From NCBI GenBank assembly GCA_035536995.1, contig DATLNB010000059.1, positions 1 through 64,000 of the forward strand: DNA of 64,000 bases, in the 5' to 3' direction. Position numbers and translations under genes: made by a program. Positions 1 through 7,637 of the stretch are shown piece by piece (the first letter of the stretch is position 1; every line of letters begins with the position of its first letter). Below the pieces are notes generated by a model. It searched no databases. It had not been told where the DNA came from and saw nothing but the letters and a program-made list of their open reading frames with translations. This stretch comes from AV80 sp035536995 (lineage in GTDB: Bacteria; Verrucomicrobiota; Verrucomicrobiia; Chthoniobacterales; UBA10450).

Positions 1-1
1 A

Positions 2-367
2 GAGATCGGTCCATTCCCCCTCGAGATTTCGCGCGATCGCGTCACGGACGAAGACGCAGAGATCCGCATTCTCGCGCCGGACCATCCGTTGCTGAACACG
101 CCGAACAAAATCGGCCCCGACGATGTCAAAGGCTGGGTCCAGGAACGCGGCCTCTATTTTCCGACAAAGTGGGACGCGAACTGGACACCGCTCCTGTCCT
201 GCAACGATCCCGGCGAAAAGCCGCTCGACGGCGGTCTGCTCGTCGCGAAATCGGGCACCGGGTATTTCATCTACACCGGCTACGCCTTTTTCCGTCAGCT
301 CCCTGCCGGCGTCCCCGGCGCCTATCGCCTTTTCGCGAACATGGTTTCGTTGCGCGATCCAAAATGA
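2..367 (+). CDS. PIG-L family deacetylase, C-terminal fragment (5' end outside window)
   Basis: The frame is open from base 2, so the start lies upstream of the window. The visible 121 residues look like the extreme C-terminal domain of the long (about 800 aa) PIG-L/LmbE-type N-acetylglucosaminyl deacetylases, with the tail pattern FFRQLPAGVPGAYRLFANM. The zinc-binding deacetylase domain itself is not in view, so catalytic competence cannot be judged. A PIG-L deacetylase next to bshC- and bshA-like genes suggests the deacetylation step of bacillithiol synthesis, although the dedicated BshB enzymes are much shorter. Assignment rests on recall of the family tail; moderate confidence. Confidence 0.6.
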   Translation, partial: EIGPFPLEISRDRVTDEDAEIRILAPDHPLLNTPNKIGPDDVKGWVQERGLYFPTKWDANWTPLLSCNDPGEKPLDGGLLVAKSGTGYFIYTGYAFFRQLPAGVPGAYRLFANMVSLRDPK

Positions 368-429
368 GAAACGCCGAGATCCGTCGCCCCGTATCCGGGG
401 CTTGGATGATGGAGAATGGACGGCGCGAT

Positions 430-456
430 ACCCGGGGTTCCGCTGCGCTCCACCCC
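430..456. repeat. REP-like imperfect palindrome
   Basis: A GC-rich imperfect inverted repeat with the core TTCCGCTGCGCTCCA, of the same kind as those at 592-620, 1181-1210 and 1487-1515 around the RAYT gene. The stretch 368-675 holds only such repeats and no convincing gene. Confidence 0.6.
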
Positions 457-564
457 GCGCTTTATTCCGCACCCTGCGGGTGCTTTGCAGCGTCGAAGGC
501 GTGTCGGGTTAGAGCCCTTTATTCCGCCGCGCCTGTGGCGCGGGGTGTGCCGCGCGATGTTATT

Positions 565-620
565 CAGCGCCGGAGGCGCGTCGGATTAAAGCCCGGAGTG
601 CAGCGCAGCGAAACTCCGGG
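565..620. repeat. REP/direct repeat, left copy beside the RAYT gene
   Basis: About 55 bp nearly identical to 1461-1515: a GCGCCGGAGGCGCG hairpin followed by an imperfect palindrome bounded by CCCGGAGT and ACTCCGGG. Together the two copies bracket the transposase gene. Confidence 0.7.
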
Positions 621-675
621 TAAGCATCGGACGAAAGCTTCCGAACCCCTGAAAGGGGTGGCGGAGACGCGCGCA

Positions 676-1122
676 TCAAACATAACGGTCGTCAAAGGGC
701 AGACCATGCGCGTGCAGCATCAGCGTGAACTCCGCGAGAAACGATGTCCTTCGATGATGGTCTTCCTGTCCTTCGATATAACGGCGCACCTTCGGAACTT
801 GCGATTCGCTAACGGTGAACGCCGCGTAGCCTTCCTGCCACGCGAAGGCGTTGCATTCCGGGAACGTTTTGGAAACCCAGCCCGAGGAATTGGCTTTTGT
901 TTCACCGATGGTTTTCGAAAGCGCCTCATCCTGGCGGAGCTTCGCCAGGACGTGAACGTGGTCGGCCGTCCCGTTGATTATCATCGCGATTCCTCCTTCA
1001 CCGCGTATCGCGCCGCCCAGGTATTCACGGGTTCTTGGACGAACCGTCGAAGTGAGCCACGGTTCGCGAGCTTTGGTCGAGAAAACGATGTGGTAAATGA
1101 GATTGCAGTAGGAGGAGCTCAT
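676..1122 (-). CDS. REP-associated tyrosine transposase (IS200/Y1-type, RAYT)
   Basis: A 148-residue protein when started at the ATG at 1122; a longer frame to 1173 runs into repeat sequence. It shows the HUH single-strand transposase signature, with DHVHVL as the His-x-His metal site about 55 residues in, and a late helix VRRYIEGQEDHH that holds the likely nucleophilic tyrosine. Such Y1 enzymes cut and rejoin single-stranded DNA at foldback structures. Palindromic REPs lie on both sides (565-620, 1181-1210, 1461-1515), as expected of a RAYT. It separates the PIG-L gene from the symporter run and probably inserted between them. Length fits the family and no frameshift is visible. Confidence 0.85.
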   Translation of the reverse strand: MSSSYCNLIYHIVFSTKAREPWLTSTVRPRTREYLGGAIRGEGGIAMIINGTADHVHVLAKLRQDEALSKTIGETKANSSGWVSKTFPECNAFAWQEGYAAFTVSESQVPKVRRYIEGQEDHHRRTSFLAEFTLMLHAHGLPFDDRYV

Positions 1123-1180
1123 GGGGGGTAGATTCTTTCCGCCGCCCCCATCCGGGGGCTTGCTTGGTATCAATCATATA

Positions 1181-1210
1181 CCGGGAGTTGCGCTACGCTC
1201 CACTCCCGGC
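1181..1210. repeat. REP-like imperfect palindrome right of the RAYT gene
   Basis: CCGGGAGT pairs with ACTCCCGG around a TGCGCTACGCTC middle. Part of the REP set that fills 1123-1594; no gene is seen there. Confidence 0.65.
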
Positions 1211-1460
1211 TTTAACTCCGTCGCGCCCTGCGGGCGCTTTGAGGGGCGACCCGCATTAGGGAACTTCGGTGACGTTAACGACAGCCCGGCAGTTTCGCTA
1301 CGTTCCGGCTTCAACTCCGCTGCGCGCTCGGAGCGCGCGAACCAGGCAATTTCGCGCGGTTGCGTTCGAGAACGGTGTCACCTTGGCCGCCCCGTGCCTC
1401 CCGCACCGATAGGATCGCTGCCAAACGTCTTGTATCGTTTGTGTGGCGCGATCGCTTCCC

Positions 1461-1515
1461 AGCGCCGGAGGCGCGCCGGATTAAAGCCCGGAGTGGAGCG
1501 CTGCGAAACTCCGGG
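1461..1515. repeat. REP/direct repeat, right copy beside the RAYT gene
   Basis: Near-identical to 565-620: a GCGCCGGAGGCGCG hairpin, a short GGATTAAAGC linker, then the CCCGGAGT...ACTCCGGG palindrome. The conserved pair suggests both came from the same element or arose by recombination around it. Confidence 0.7.
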
Positions 1516-1594
1516 AAACCGTGTCCACAGAATCATCAACCCCGGGCACGGGGTGACGGAAGCGGCGGCCTGCCTTGCGGCCGTTTGATGAAAA

Positions 1595-1714
1595 ATGAGC
1601 CTGCACGATCACCCACCGTTCTTTTCCACGTGGCGCAAGGCGTATTGGTTCGCCGTGCTCCTCTTCGCGATTGAGGTCGCGCTTCTCTACGCCTTCACGA
1701 TCCGGTTTTCGTGA
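1595..1714 (+). CDS. small single-pass membrane protein coupled to the symporter
   Basis: A 39-residue reading frame starting ATG at 1595 and ending in the TGA that overlaps the GTG start of the symporter (GTGA). The first 18 residues are polar and aromatic (MSLHDHPPFFSTWRKAYW); the rest is one hydrophobic helix, FAVLLFAIEVALLYAFTI. Tiny membrane subunits encoded directly before SSS-type transporters are known in other families, so it may be an accessory subunit; that is inference. The 4-bp overlap and the clean membrane segment are the reasons for calling it. Confidence 0.6.
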   Translation: MSLHDHPPFFSTWRKAYWFAVLLFAIEVALLYAFTIRFS

Positions 1715-3387
1715 ACAACCTCGATTACATCGTTCTGTTCGCGACGATCATCGCGATCCCGCTCTACGGTCTGTGGCGGACCTACAATCACCCGAATCTC
1801 CGCGAATACCTGAAGGGCGATCGCTCAATCCGATGGGGAACGATCGGCCTCTCCGTCATGGCTACCCAGGCTGGGCCGATCACCTTCCTATCCATGCCCG
1901 GCCAGGCGTATGAGAGCGGGATCGGGTTCATTCAAAATTATTTCGGACAACCCTTCGCCCTCATCATGGTCTGCGCGGTTTTTGTCCCGATCTATCAGCG
2001 CCTCAAGGTTTACACCGCCTACGAATATCTCGGCCAGCGCTTCGATAAAAAGACGCGGTTCCTCGGCGGTTTCTTGTTTCTCATCCAGCGCGGCATCGCC
2101 GGCGGCATCACGATTTATGCGCCAGCCATAATTCTCTCCGCCCTCCTCGGCTGGGATTTGAACCTGACCATCTGGCTGGCCGGCGGATTCGTCATTCTCT
2201 ACACCGTCGTCGGCGGGACCAAAATCGTCAGCCTGACCCAGCGCTACCAGATTTCGGTGATCCTGATCGGAATGGCTCTCGCCTTCGGAATCGCGGTATA
2301 TCGGCTTCCCGCCGATCTATCTTTCAGCGACGCACTCGGGATCGCCGGACGAATGGGCAAACTTCAGGCGGTCGATTTCTCGATCGACCCGTCGAAGCGC
2401 TACACCTTTTGGTCCGGCATCCTCGGCGGATTCTTTCTTTCGCTTTCGTATTTCGGGGCCGATCAATCGCAGGTCCAGCGTTACCTCGCGGGAAATTCCC
2501 TTCGTGCCAGCCGCATAGGCCTTCTCTTCAACGCCCTCGTGAAAGTGCCGATGCAATTTCTCATTCTGCTTCTCGGCGTGATGGTCTTTCTTTTTTATCA
2601 ATTCGAAAAGCCGCCCATCTTTTTCAATCAACCGAGCTACCAACGCGCCGTCGCGAGCGGTCACGGTCCCGAGCTCGCCGCGCTCCAGAAGCAGTTTGAC
2701 GATCTATTCGAGAAGAAACGGGTCCTGCTCCAGAGCTCTCCAGACACTCCGAATTGGAGCAGCGACGTCCAGCAGCTCGATGCCCAATCCCGCGCGGTCC
2801 GCGACGAAACGAAAAAGATTCTCGAGAAAGCTGGCGCGAATCCCAAAAGCAAAGACTCCGATTACGTCTTCATCACCTTTGTCTTGAACCACCTGCCGCA
2901 CGGCGTTGTCGGCCTGCTCGTGGCCGTGATCTTCTGCGCTACCATGTCCGCGACCTCGGCCGTTTTAAACGCGCTCGGCTCAACCACCGCCGTCGATTTC
3001 TATCGCCCTTTCCGCCCGGGCAAGGAGGACCATCACTACGTTGTCGCGACGCGCTGGCTGACCCTCGGATGGGGGATGGTAACGATCGCGGTGGCTTCGT
3101 TCTGCAGCCTCGTGGAAAATCTGATCGAGGCGGGCAACATCCTCGCGTCGGTCTTTTACGGCAGCATTCTCGGTCTCTTCTTAGTCGCGCTTTTCCTTCG
3201 CCACGTTCGCGGTTCCGCGGTCTTCTTCGGAGCCGTCCTCGCGCAAACGATGGTGATCGCTCTCTTTCTCACCACCAACATCGGCTATCTTTGGTACAAC
3301 CTCATCGGCTGCACGGCGGTGCTGCTCTTTGCGTCGGGACTGCAGGCCACCGTCTTCAGGAATCCCGAGGCTGCTTCCGCGAAATGA
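1711..3387 (+). CDS. sodium:solute symporter (SSS/SLC5 family)
   Basis: 558 residues with about 13 hydrophobic segments. SSS features include the MATQAGPITFLSMPGQAYESG region near residues 50-70, helices with VFVPIYQRLKVYTAYEYLGQRF, and VVGGTKIVSLTQRYQ. It would import an organic solute with Na+ across the inner membrane; the substrate cannot be read. A hydrophilic insert at about 310-385 is charged and helical. The GTG start overlaps the stop of the 39-aa gene and the 3' end overlaps the BshC-like gene by ATGA, so all are translated as a unit. Placement among thiol genes suggests a substrate linked to bacillithiol metabolism (inference). Confidence 0.88.
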   Translation: MNNLDYIVLFATIIAIPLYGLWRTYNHPNLREYLKGDRSIRWGTIGLSVMATQAGPITFLSMPGQAYESGIGFIQNYFGQPFALIMVCAVFVPIYQRLKVYTAYEYLGQRFDKKTRFLGGFLFLIQRGIAGGITIYAPAIILSALLGWDLNLTIWLAGGFVILYTVVGGTKIVSLTQRYQISVILIGMALAFGIAVYRLPADLSFSDALGIAGRMGKLQAVDFSIDPSKRYTFWSGILGGFFLSLSYFGADQSQVQRYLAGNSLRASRIGLLFNALVKVPMQFLILLLGVMVFLFYQFEKPPIFFNQPSYQRAVASGHGPELAALQKQFDDLFEKKRVLLQSSPDTPNWSSDVQQLDAQSRAVRDETKKILEKAGANPKSKDSDYVFITFVLNHLPHGVVGLLVAVIFCATMSATSAVLNALGSTTAVDFYRPFRPGKEDHHYVVATRWLTLGWGMVTIAVASFCSLVENLIEAGNILASVFYGSILGLFLVALFLRHVRGSAVFFGAVLAQTMVIALFLTTNIGYLWYNLIGCTAVLLFASGLQATVFRNPEAASAK

Positions 3388-4151
3388 GCGGGCCGATCAT
3401 CTGTTTCGGCCAGCAACCCTGTGGTTTCTTTCCAAAACGTTTTCTTTTCGCCAAGATCGTGACCGCGCGGCGGCTCCAGGCCGACCTCGGCGGTGAGATT
3501 GTGTTCTTCTTTCACGATAGCGACCACGATCCGCGCGAAACCGTCACGGTCCTGCGCGAGCGGCGGACCGGGCGCGAGCAGTCGTTCAATTTTCAATTCG
3601 CGAACAAAATTCAAAAACAGTTCTCACCGCTTTACGCGAAACGCTTGTTGCCTGACTGGCAGCCGAACCTCGTCCGTCAGCTCCCGAATTTCGTCGAGCC
3701 GGAATTGGTCGAAATTTTTAAAGGAATTGAGGCCGATACCGCTGCCGACTTCTCCCTCGGTGTTTATCGCGGAATGGGATTGCTTCAGAACATTCGCGTT
3801 GAGCGGTCGAGCGATCCCGGATTTCGAAACCGCGCGGCCCCAATCGACGATTTCTTCGTCGATGTTCCTTACGAAGGTGAAACGGTACGCGCCCGGTACA
3901 AGGACGATAAACTCTGGCTGCATAAAGGCGGGGACAACTTTCTCGAGCTTCCTCACCACGATTTCGACGCCACCCAGATCAGCCCGGCCCGGGACACGAG
4001 GCTGCGCTGGATGCAATCCGTGATCGGTTGCACCCATTACGTTGCCGGGGCGGGTGAGCGCGAATACCTGAATGAAGCGGACGCGCCCGGTGTCACCTTC
4101 GTCCAGCGTGATGAGATTGCGGATTCGGCTCTGGCTTATATTGGGGACTGA
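3384..4151 (+). CDS. BshC-like protein, about half normal length
   Basis: 255 residues from the ATG at 3384, which overlaps the symporter stop (ATGA). The frame stays open upstream, but that part is a shadow of the symporter gene. The N-terminus reads CFGQQPCGFFPKRFLFAK, resembling the GQQPG-type Rossmann start of BshC, the cysteine-adding enzyme of bacillithiol synthesis. The later VIGCTHYVAGAGEREYL resembles the BshC segment around YVGGPGE. Standard BshC is about 530 aa, so the N-terminal extension and the C-terminal coiled-coil part are missing. Overlap with bshA by TGATG and shared orientation support a thiol role. Whether it is catalytic, or a relative with another job, is open. Confidence 0.5.
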   Translation: MSGPIICFGQQPCGFFPKRFLFAKIVTARRLQADLGGEIVFFFHDSDHDPRETVTVLRERRTGREQSFNFQFANKIQKQFSPLYAKRLLPDWQPNLVRQLPNFVEPELVEIFKGIEADTAADFSLGVYRGMGLLQNIRVERSSDPGFRNRAAPIDDFFVDVPYEGETVRARYKDDKLWLHKGGDNFLELPHHDFDATQISPARDTRLRWMQSVIGCTHYVAGAGEREYLNEADAPGVTFVQRDEIADSALAYIGD

Positions 4152-5278
4152 TGGACGCGCGCGCTCTTAAGATCGGGATCACCTGCTTTCCGCTCGTCGG
4201 CGGCAGCGGCATTCTGGCGACGGCTCTTGGGAAAGAGCTGGCCGCGCGCGGTCATGACATTCATTTTTTCAGTCACGCCAAACCGGTGCGCCTGGATGTC
4301 TCTCTGCCGCGCATCCACTTCCACGAAGTCGCAGTGGGCCACGCGACCGTATTTCCCTGTCCCGATTATACGCTGCCACTTGCGGTGAAGATGGCTGAAG
4401 TCGGACGCGCTCAAGGCCTTGACCTGTTCCATGTCCATTACGCTGTCCCGCATGCGACGGCGGCGTTTCTTGCCTCCGAAATGATCGGGCCTGCCGCGCC
4501 CAAAGTTGTTACAACTTTACACGGCACGGACACCACTCTCCTGGGCCCCAACCCGCAATACCGGGCGGCGATCGAACATGCCTTGGTTCACTCCGACGCG
4601 GTCACAACTGTCTCGGATAGTCTGCGCCGACAAACGGAGGAAATTTTTCGGCTCCCCAAGGCGATCGAAGTGATTCAAAATTTCTTCACGCCCTCCGCCT
4701 CGAACAAGGATCGCGCGGAAGTTCGGCGGGAGCTCGGCGTCAGCGACCGCGAATTTCTTGCCCTCCACATGTCGAACCTTCGGCCATCGAAACGGGTGGA
4801 CCTTTTGCTGCGGGTCATTGCAGCAAGCGGACATCGTGATCGGATTCGGCTCCTCGTTCTGGCGGGGGCGCCGTTCGCGCCCTTCGAACCGCTTGTCACC
4901 GAGCTGGGCCTGCGCGAAAACGTCGTCGTTAAGGAAGACGCCGCGGTGGTTGAAGATTTTTTGCCAGCGGCGGACGCGGGCCTTTACACCTCGGAGAACG
5001 AAAGCTTTGGCCTGAGCATTCTGGAGACGCTCTTTTTCGCGAAGCCCGTCGTGGCTTTTCGAATCGGCGGCATACCCGAGGTCATCGGCGATGCCGGTTT
5101 CCTCCACGACTTCGGTGATATCCGGGACATGGCGCGTTCGCTCGACACGTTGATTGAATCACCGGAGCTTGCGCGCGAAACCGGTGAGCGGGGCCGGGAA
5201 CGCGCCGGGAGATTGTTTACCGCGGACCGAATCGTTCCGCAGTACGAAGAGTTATATCGTCGCGTCCTGGCTTCTTAG
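4151..5278 (+). CDS. bshA: N-acetyl-alpha-D-glucosaminyl L-malate synthase BshA
   Basis: 375 residues, a GT-B fold family 4 glycosyltransferase. It catalyses the first committed step of bacillithiol synthesis, joining GlcNAc from UDP-GlcNAc to L-malate in the cytoplasm. The N-terminus KIGITCFPLVGGSGILAT is the BshA nucleotide-loop signature. HVHYAVPHATAAFLA and TTLHGTDTTLLG follow at about 95-130, and the C-terminal donor site has SENESFGLSILETL with the E-x7-E pattern. Length equals the family norm. The ATG overlaps the stop of the BshC-like gene (TGATG). The 3' end overlaps the convergent sirtuin gene by 4 bp. Confidence 0.92.
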   Translation: MDARALKIGITCFPLVGGSGILATALGKELAARGHDIHFFSHAKPVRLDVSLPRIHFHEVAVGHATVFPCPDYTLPLAVKMAEVGRAQGLDLFHVHYAVPHATAAFLASEMIGPAAPKVVTTLHGTDTTLLGPNPQYRAAIEHALVHSDAVTTVSDSLRRQTEEIFRLPKAIEVIQNFFTPSASNKDRAEVRRELGVSDREFLALHMSNLRPSKRVDLLLRVIAASGHRDRIRLLVLAGAPFAPFEPLVTELGLRENVVVKEDAAVVEDFLPAADAGLYTSENESFGLSILETLFFAKPVVAFRIGGIPEVIGDAGFLHDFGDIRDMARSLDTLIESPELARETGERGRERAGRLFTADRIVPQYEELYRRVLAS

Positions 5279-6042
5279 CCCAACGCTGCCTCGACCGCGG
5301 TCGGAAAGATCTCCCCGACGTTTCCTTCTACCCGCAGCGTGAGGGCGCTTTCATGGTCGTGATCCGTCGCCCCGCGGTTGATGATCACGTACGGCACGCC
5401 CCGTTGCGCAGCCAGGAGCGGGAAAGAGGCGGCCGGATAGACGGACAGAGTCGAGCCGAGTGCCACCACGAGATCGGCCTGCCGGGCCGCCTCCGCGGCC
5501 CGTTTCAGTACTTGGGGATCGAGGCTTTGCCCGAAGCTGATTGTCGCCGGTTTTAGGTAACCGCCGCATTCGCAAAGCGGCGCCGTGCGGTGGACCCGAA
5601 AGAATTCGAAATGCGGCTCCGGATCGGTCCGCCGCTGACAGCTCTGGCATTCGACGAGCAGGTTCGTCCCGTGCAGCTCGATCAGGCGCTCGCCGTTCGT
5701 TCCAGCTCGCGTGTGTAGCCCGTCGATGTTTTGGGTTACAACGGCGAAGACCTTCTCCGCCGCTTCGAGCTTCGCGATAGCCCGATGCGTCGCATTCGGC
5801 TGCGCCGTTCGAAATCCGTCCCAGCCCTCGAGCTTGTAATCCCAATGCGCAATCCGCGCCGCCTCCGACGTCATAAAGTCCTGGAAGTAAACCGGCTTGC
5901 GTCTCGTCCAGACGCCATGCGGCCCGCGGAAATCCGGAATTCCGCTTCCGGTAGAGATCCCTGCGCCGGTGAAGATCAGTGCGCGTTCCGACGCACGCAG
6001 ATAATCACCCAGCGCGTTAACCGAGCTGTTCGAAGCCGACAG
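5275..6042 (-). CDS. NAD-dependent protein deacylase, sirtuin (Sir2) family
   Basis: About 255 residues if started at CTG 6042 (ATT at 6045 is the other option). The first ATG, at 5874, would remove the NAD-binding GAGISTGSGIPDFRG motif, which is clearly encoded upstream, so a non-standard start must be used. The frame is closed by a stop at 6066-6064. Other features are TQNIDGLHTRAG, the catalytic HG, a zinc ribbon of CQSC and CEC, GSTLSVYPAA and INRG. Such enzymes remove acyl groups from protein lysines using NAD+. The start lies 4-5 bp after the end of the DUF2911 gene on the same strand, so translation may depend on re-initiation. Confidence 0.88.
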   Translation of the reverse strand: MSASNSSVNALGDYLRASERALIFTGAGISTGSGIPDFRGPHGVWTRRKPVYFQDFMTSEAARIAHWDYKLEGWDGFRTAQPNATHRAIAKLEAAEKVFAVVTQNIDGLHTRAGTNGERLIELHGTNLLVECQSCQRRTDPEPHFEFFRVHRTAPLCECGGYLKPATISFGQSLDPQVLKRAAEAARQADLVVALGSTLSVYPAASFPLLAAQRGVPYVIINRGATDHDHESALTLRVEGNVGEIFPTAVEAALG

Positions 6043-6046
6043 AATA

Positions 6047-6928
6047 TCAGCGGAGGCTCTCGATCAGGGCACGGTTTGCCGCGATCGCGGACTCGTCTGG
6101 GTTAGGCTCTGCCTTCAAAACCTCGATCGATTTCTCAGCGGCAGCGACCGCCTCTTTCTTGTTGCCCTGTTTCGCCAGGATTTGCGCTTTTTTGGAGTGC
6201 ATAAAATAAGCCTTCGGATTCTTTTCGAGCGCCTGGTCGATCCATTTCACGGCTTGCGGCAGGTCCTTGTTTTGGTCCAGGTAAAAACTGGCCGCGTTGT
6301 AGTAGAAACTGGCCTCCTGCGGCTGACCGCTTTTCATCGCCGCGTCGATCCCCTGCATGACTTTTTCGACGTCGTTCGTCGTGATCTTCACCGGCACTCG
6401 AGTCTTGTCCCACTCCAGATAAAACGTCGCGGAGTTTGCCCGGAGATCTTCGAACCCGATCGTGAAGGTCTCGGCGGGCGCCGCCAGCACGAGCTCGGGT
6501 TTGGCCGTAATCCGCGCGGCTTCCTCCTCCGGCTTATGGTCGCTCATGGCCTGGGCCTTGAGGTTCTTCGAGAGAACCACCGTCCACTGGTTGGCTCCGG
6601 GAATTGTGTAAAGAACGTATTCACCCGCCGGAACTTCTTTGTCCGCGAATTTGACCGGCGCGCTGGTCTTTATCTTCGTCGGTTGGTTCGCACCGGTCCG
6701 CCATGGTTTGTCGAACGGGACCAGGCCGCCAAATATCACGCGGTCGTTCTTGTTTGGGCGTGAGTAGTCAACTTCGATGTCGGTCAACCCGACCCGCTGC
6801 TTTAAGACTGCGTGCTGGCTCGGCGCCGGAAACTCTACCTTCTCATTAGCCGCGAATGACTGGGCGGAAACGAGACATCCGCTGACCAGAACGGCAATTG
6901 TGCAGCTGCGTTTAATCCAAGTATGCAT
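6047..6928 (-). CDS. DUF2911 domain secreted protein with TPR-like C-terminus
   Basis: About 293 residues from the ATG at 6928 (MHTWIKRS), chosen because a clean signal peptide follows directly (SCTIAVLVSGCLVSAQSFA). Residues about 30-185 match the DUF2911 pattern: EVDYSRPNKNDRVIFGGLVPF, WRTGANQ, PAGEYVLYTIPG. The C-terminal 90 residues are helical with TPR character (KNPKAYFMHSKKAQILAKQGN). The domain has no known activity; such proteins are periplasmic or exported. It lies just upstream of the sirtuin gene on the same strand. Confidence 0.8.
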   Translation of the reverse strand: MHTWIKRSCTIAVLVSGCLVSAQSFAANEKVEFPAPSQHAVLKQRVGLTDIEVDYSRPNKNDRVIFGGLVPFDKPWRTGANQPTKIKTSAPVKFADKEVPAGEYVLYTIPGANQWTVVLSKNLKAQAMSDHKPEEEAARITAKPELVLAAPAETFTIGFEDLRANSATFYLEWDKTRVPVKITTNDVEKVMQGIDAAMKSGQPQEASFYYNAASFYLDQNKDLPQAVKWIDQALEKNPKAYFMHSKKAQILAKQGNKKEAVAAAEKSIEVLKAEPNPDESAIAANRALIESLR

Positions 6929-6990
6929 AGCCACGAAGGTGGATCGACTTGCTGGCAAGGCAAGCGGAGTAATGGCCCGCTAACGGTAGC

Positions 6991-7635
6991 CTACGATCCA
7001 GGGGTCGGGGCTGGGGCAGGAGGGGGAGTCGGTGGCGCATCGGATGCAGGAGGCGTTTTTGCGGCTGCTGCTTTCGCGGCGGCGGCTGCAGCCGCGGCTT
7101 TCTTCTTTGCTTCCGCTTCTGCCGCGGCTTTCGCTAGGCCTGCATCTACCTCCGCCGCTTCTACCGGATGGATTTCGTGATAATACTCGTTCGATTTCCT
7201 CAAATCGGTTTTCCGAAAGAGCAACGCGTCGAACCGCTCGCGCCGGCTCAATTCATAGACTTTGTCCATCTTGATCGCGTCGAACGGACAGACCTCCACG
7301 CAAATCTGGCAGCTCATGCAGACCGAAATATCGATGTCGAAGGTCTTCGGATAAAACTGCTGCTTGCCCATATAATCGGGCTTCTTGTCGTCGCTCTTGA
7401 CGATGTAGATGCATTGCGGCGGGCATTCCTTCTCACAAATCTTGCAGGCCACGCAGCGAAGCCCTGCCTCAGGGTCATTGTCGAAAACGAGGAACGGAAA
7501 ATTTCGGTAATTCTCCGGCAGCGGCGCGCGCTCCTCGGGATATTGCACTGTGATCAGACGTTCTTTGACAAAGTAACTCCCGACAAAGTTCTTTGCCGTT
7601 ACCGCCATGCCTTTGAGAACGCCCGTGCCGATCAT
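6991..7635 (-). CDS. nuoI: NADH-quinone oxidoreductase subunit I
   Basis: 214 residues from the ATG at 7635, two bases after the nuoD stop. Two ferredoxin motifs, CVACKICEKECP and CMSCQICVEVCP, bind the N6a and N6b 4Fe-4S clusters that pass electrons towards NuoB in the peripheral arm. About 45 residues beyond the usual C-terminus form an Ala/Lys then Pro-rich low-complexity tail (AEAKKKAAAAAAAAKAA, then PTPPPAPAPTPGS). Last gene of the leftward nuo operon. Confidence 0.93.
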   Translation of the reverse strand: MIGTGVLKGMAVTAKNFVGSYFVKERLITVQYPEERAPLPENYRNFPFLVFDNDPEAGLRCVACKICEKECPPQCIYIVKSDDKKPDYMGKQQFYPKTFDIDISVCMSCQICVEVCPFDAIKMDKVYELSRRERFDALLFRKTDLRKSNEYYHEIHPVEAAEVDAGLAKAAAEAEAKKKAAAAAAAAKAAAAKTPPASDAPPTPPPAPAPTPGS

Positions 7636-7637
7636 GA

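Noticed and set aside
1121..1588. 155-residue plus-strand frame beside the RAYT gene
   Set aside because: Composed of REP palindromes and lacks any domain.
2754..3383. N-terminal extension of the BshC-like frame
   Set aside because: Fully within the symporter gene and Arg-rich; the ATG at 3384 overlaps the symporter stop as in the rest of the operon.
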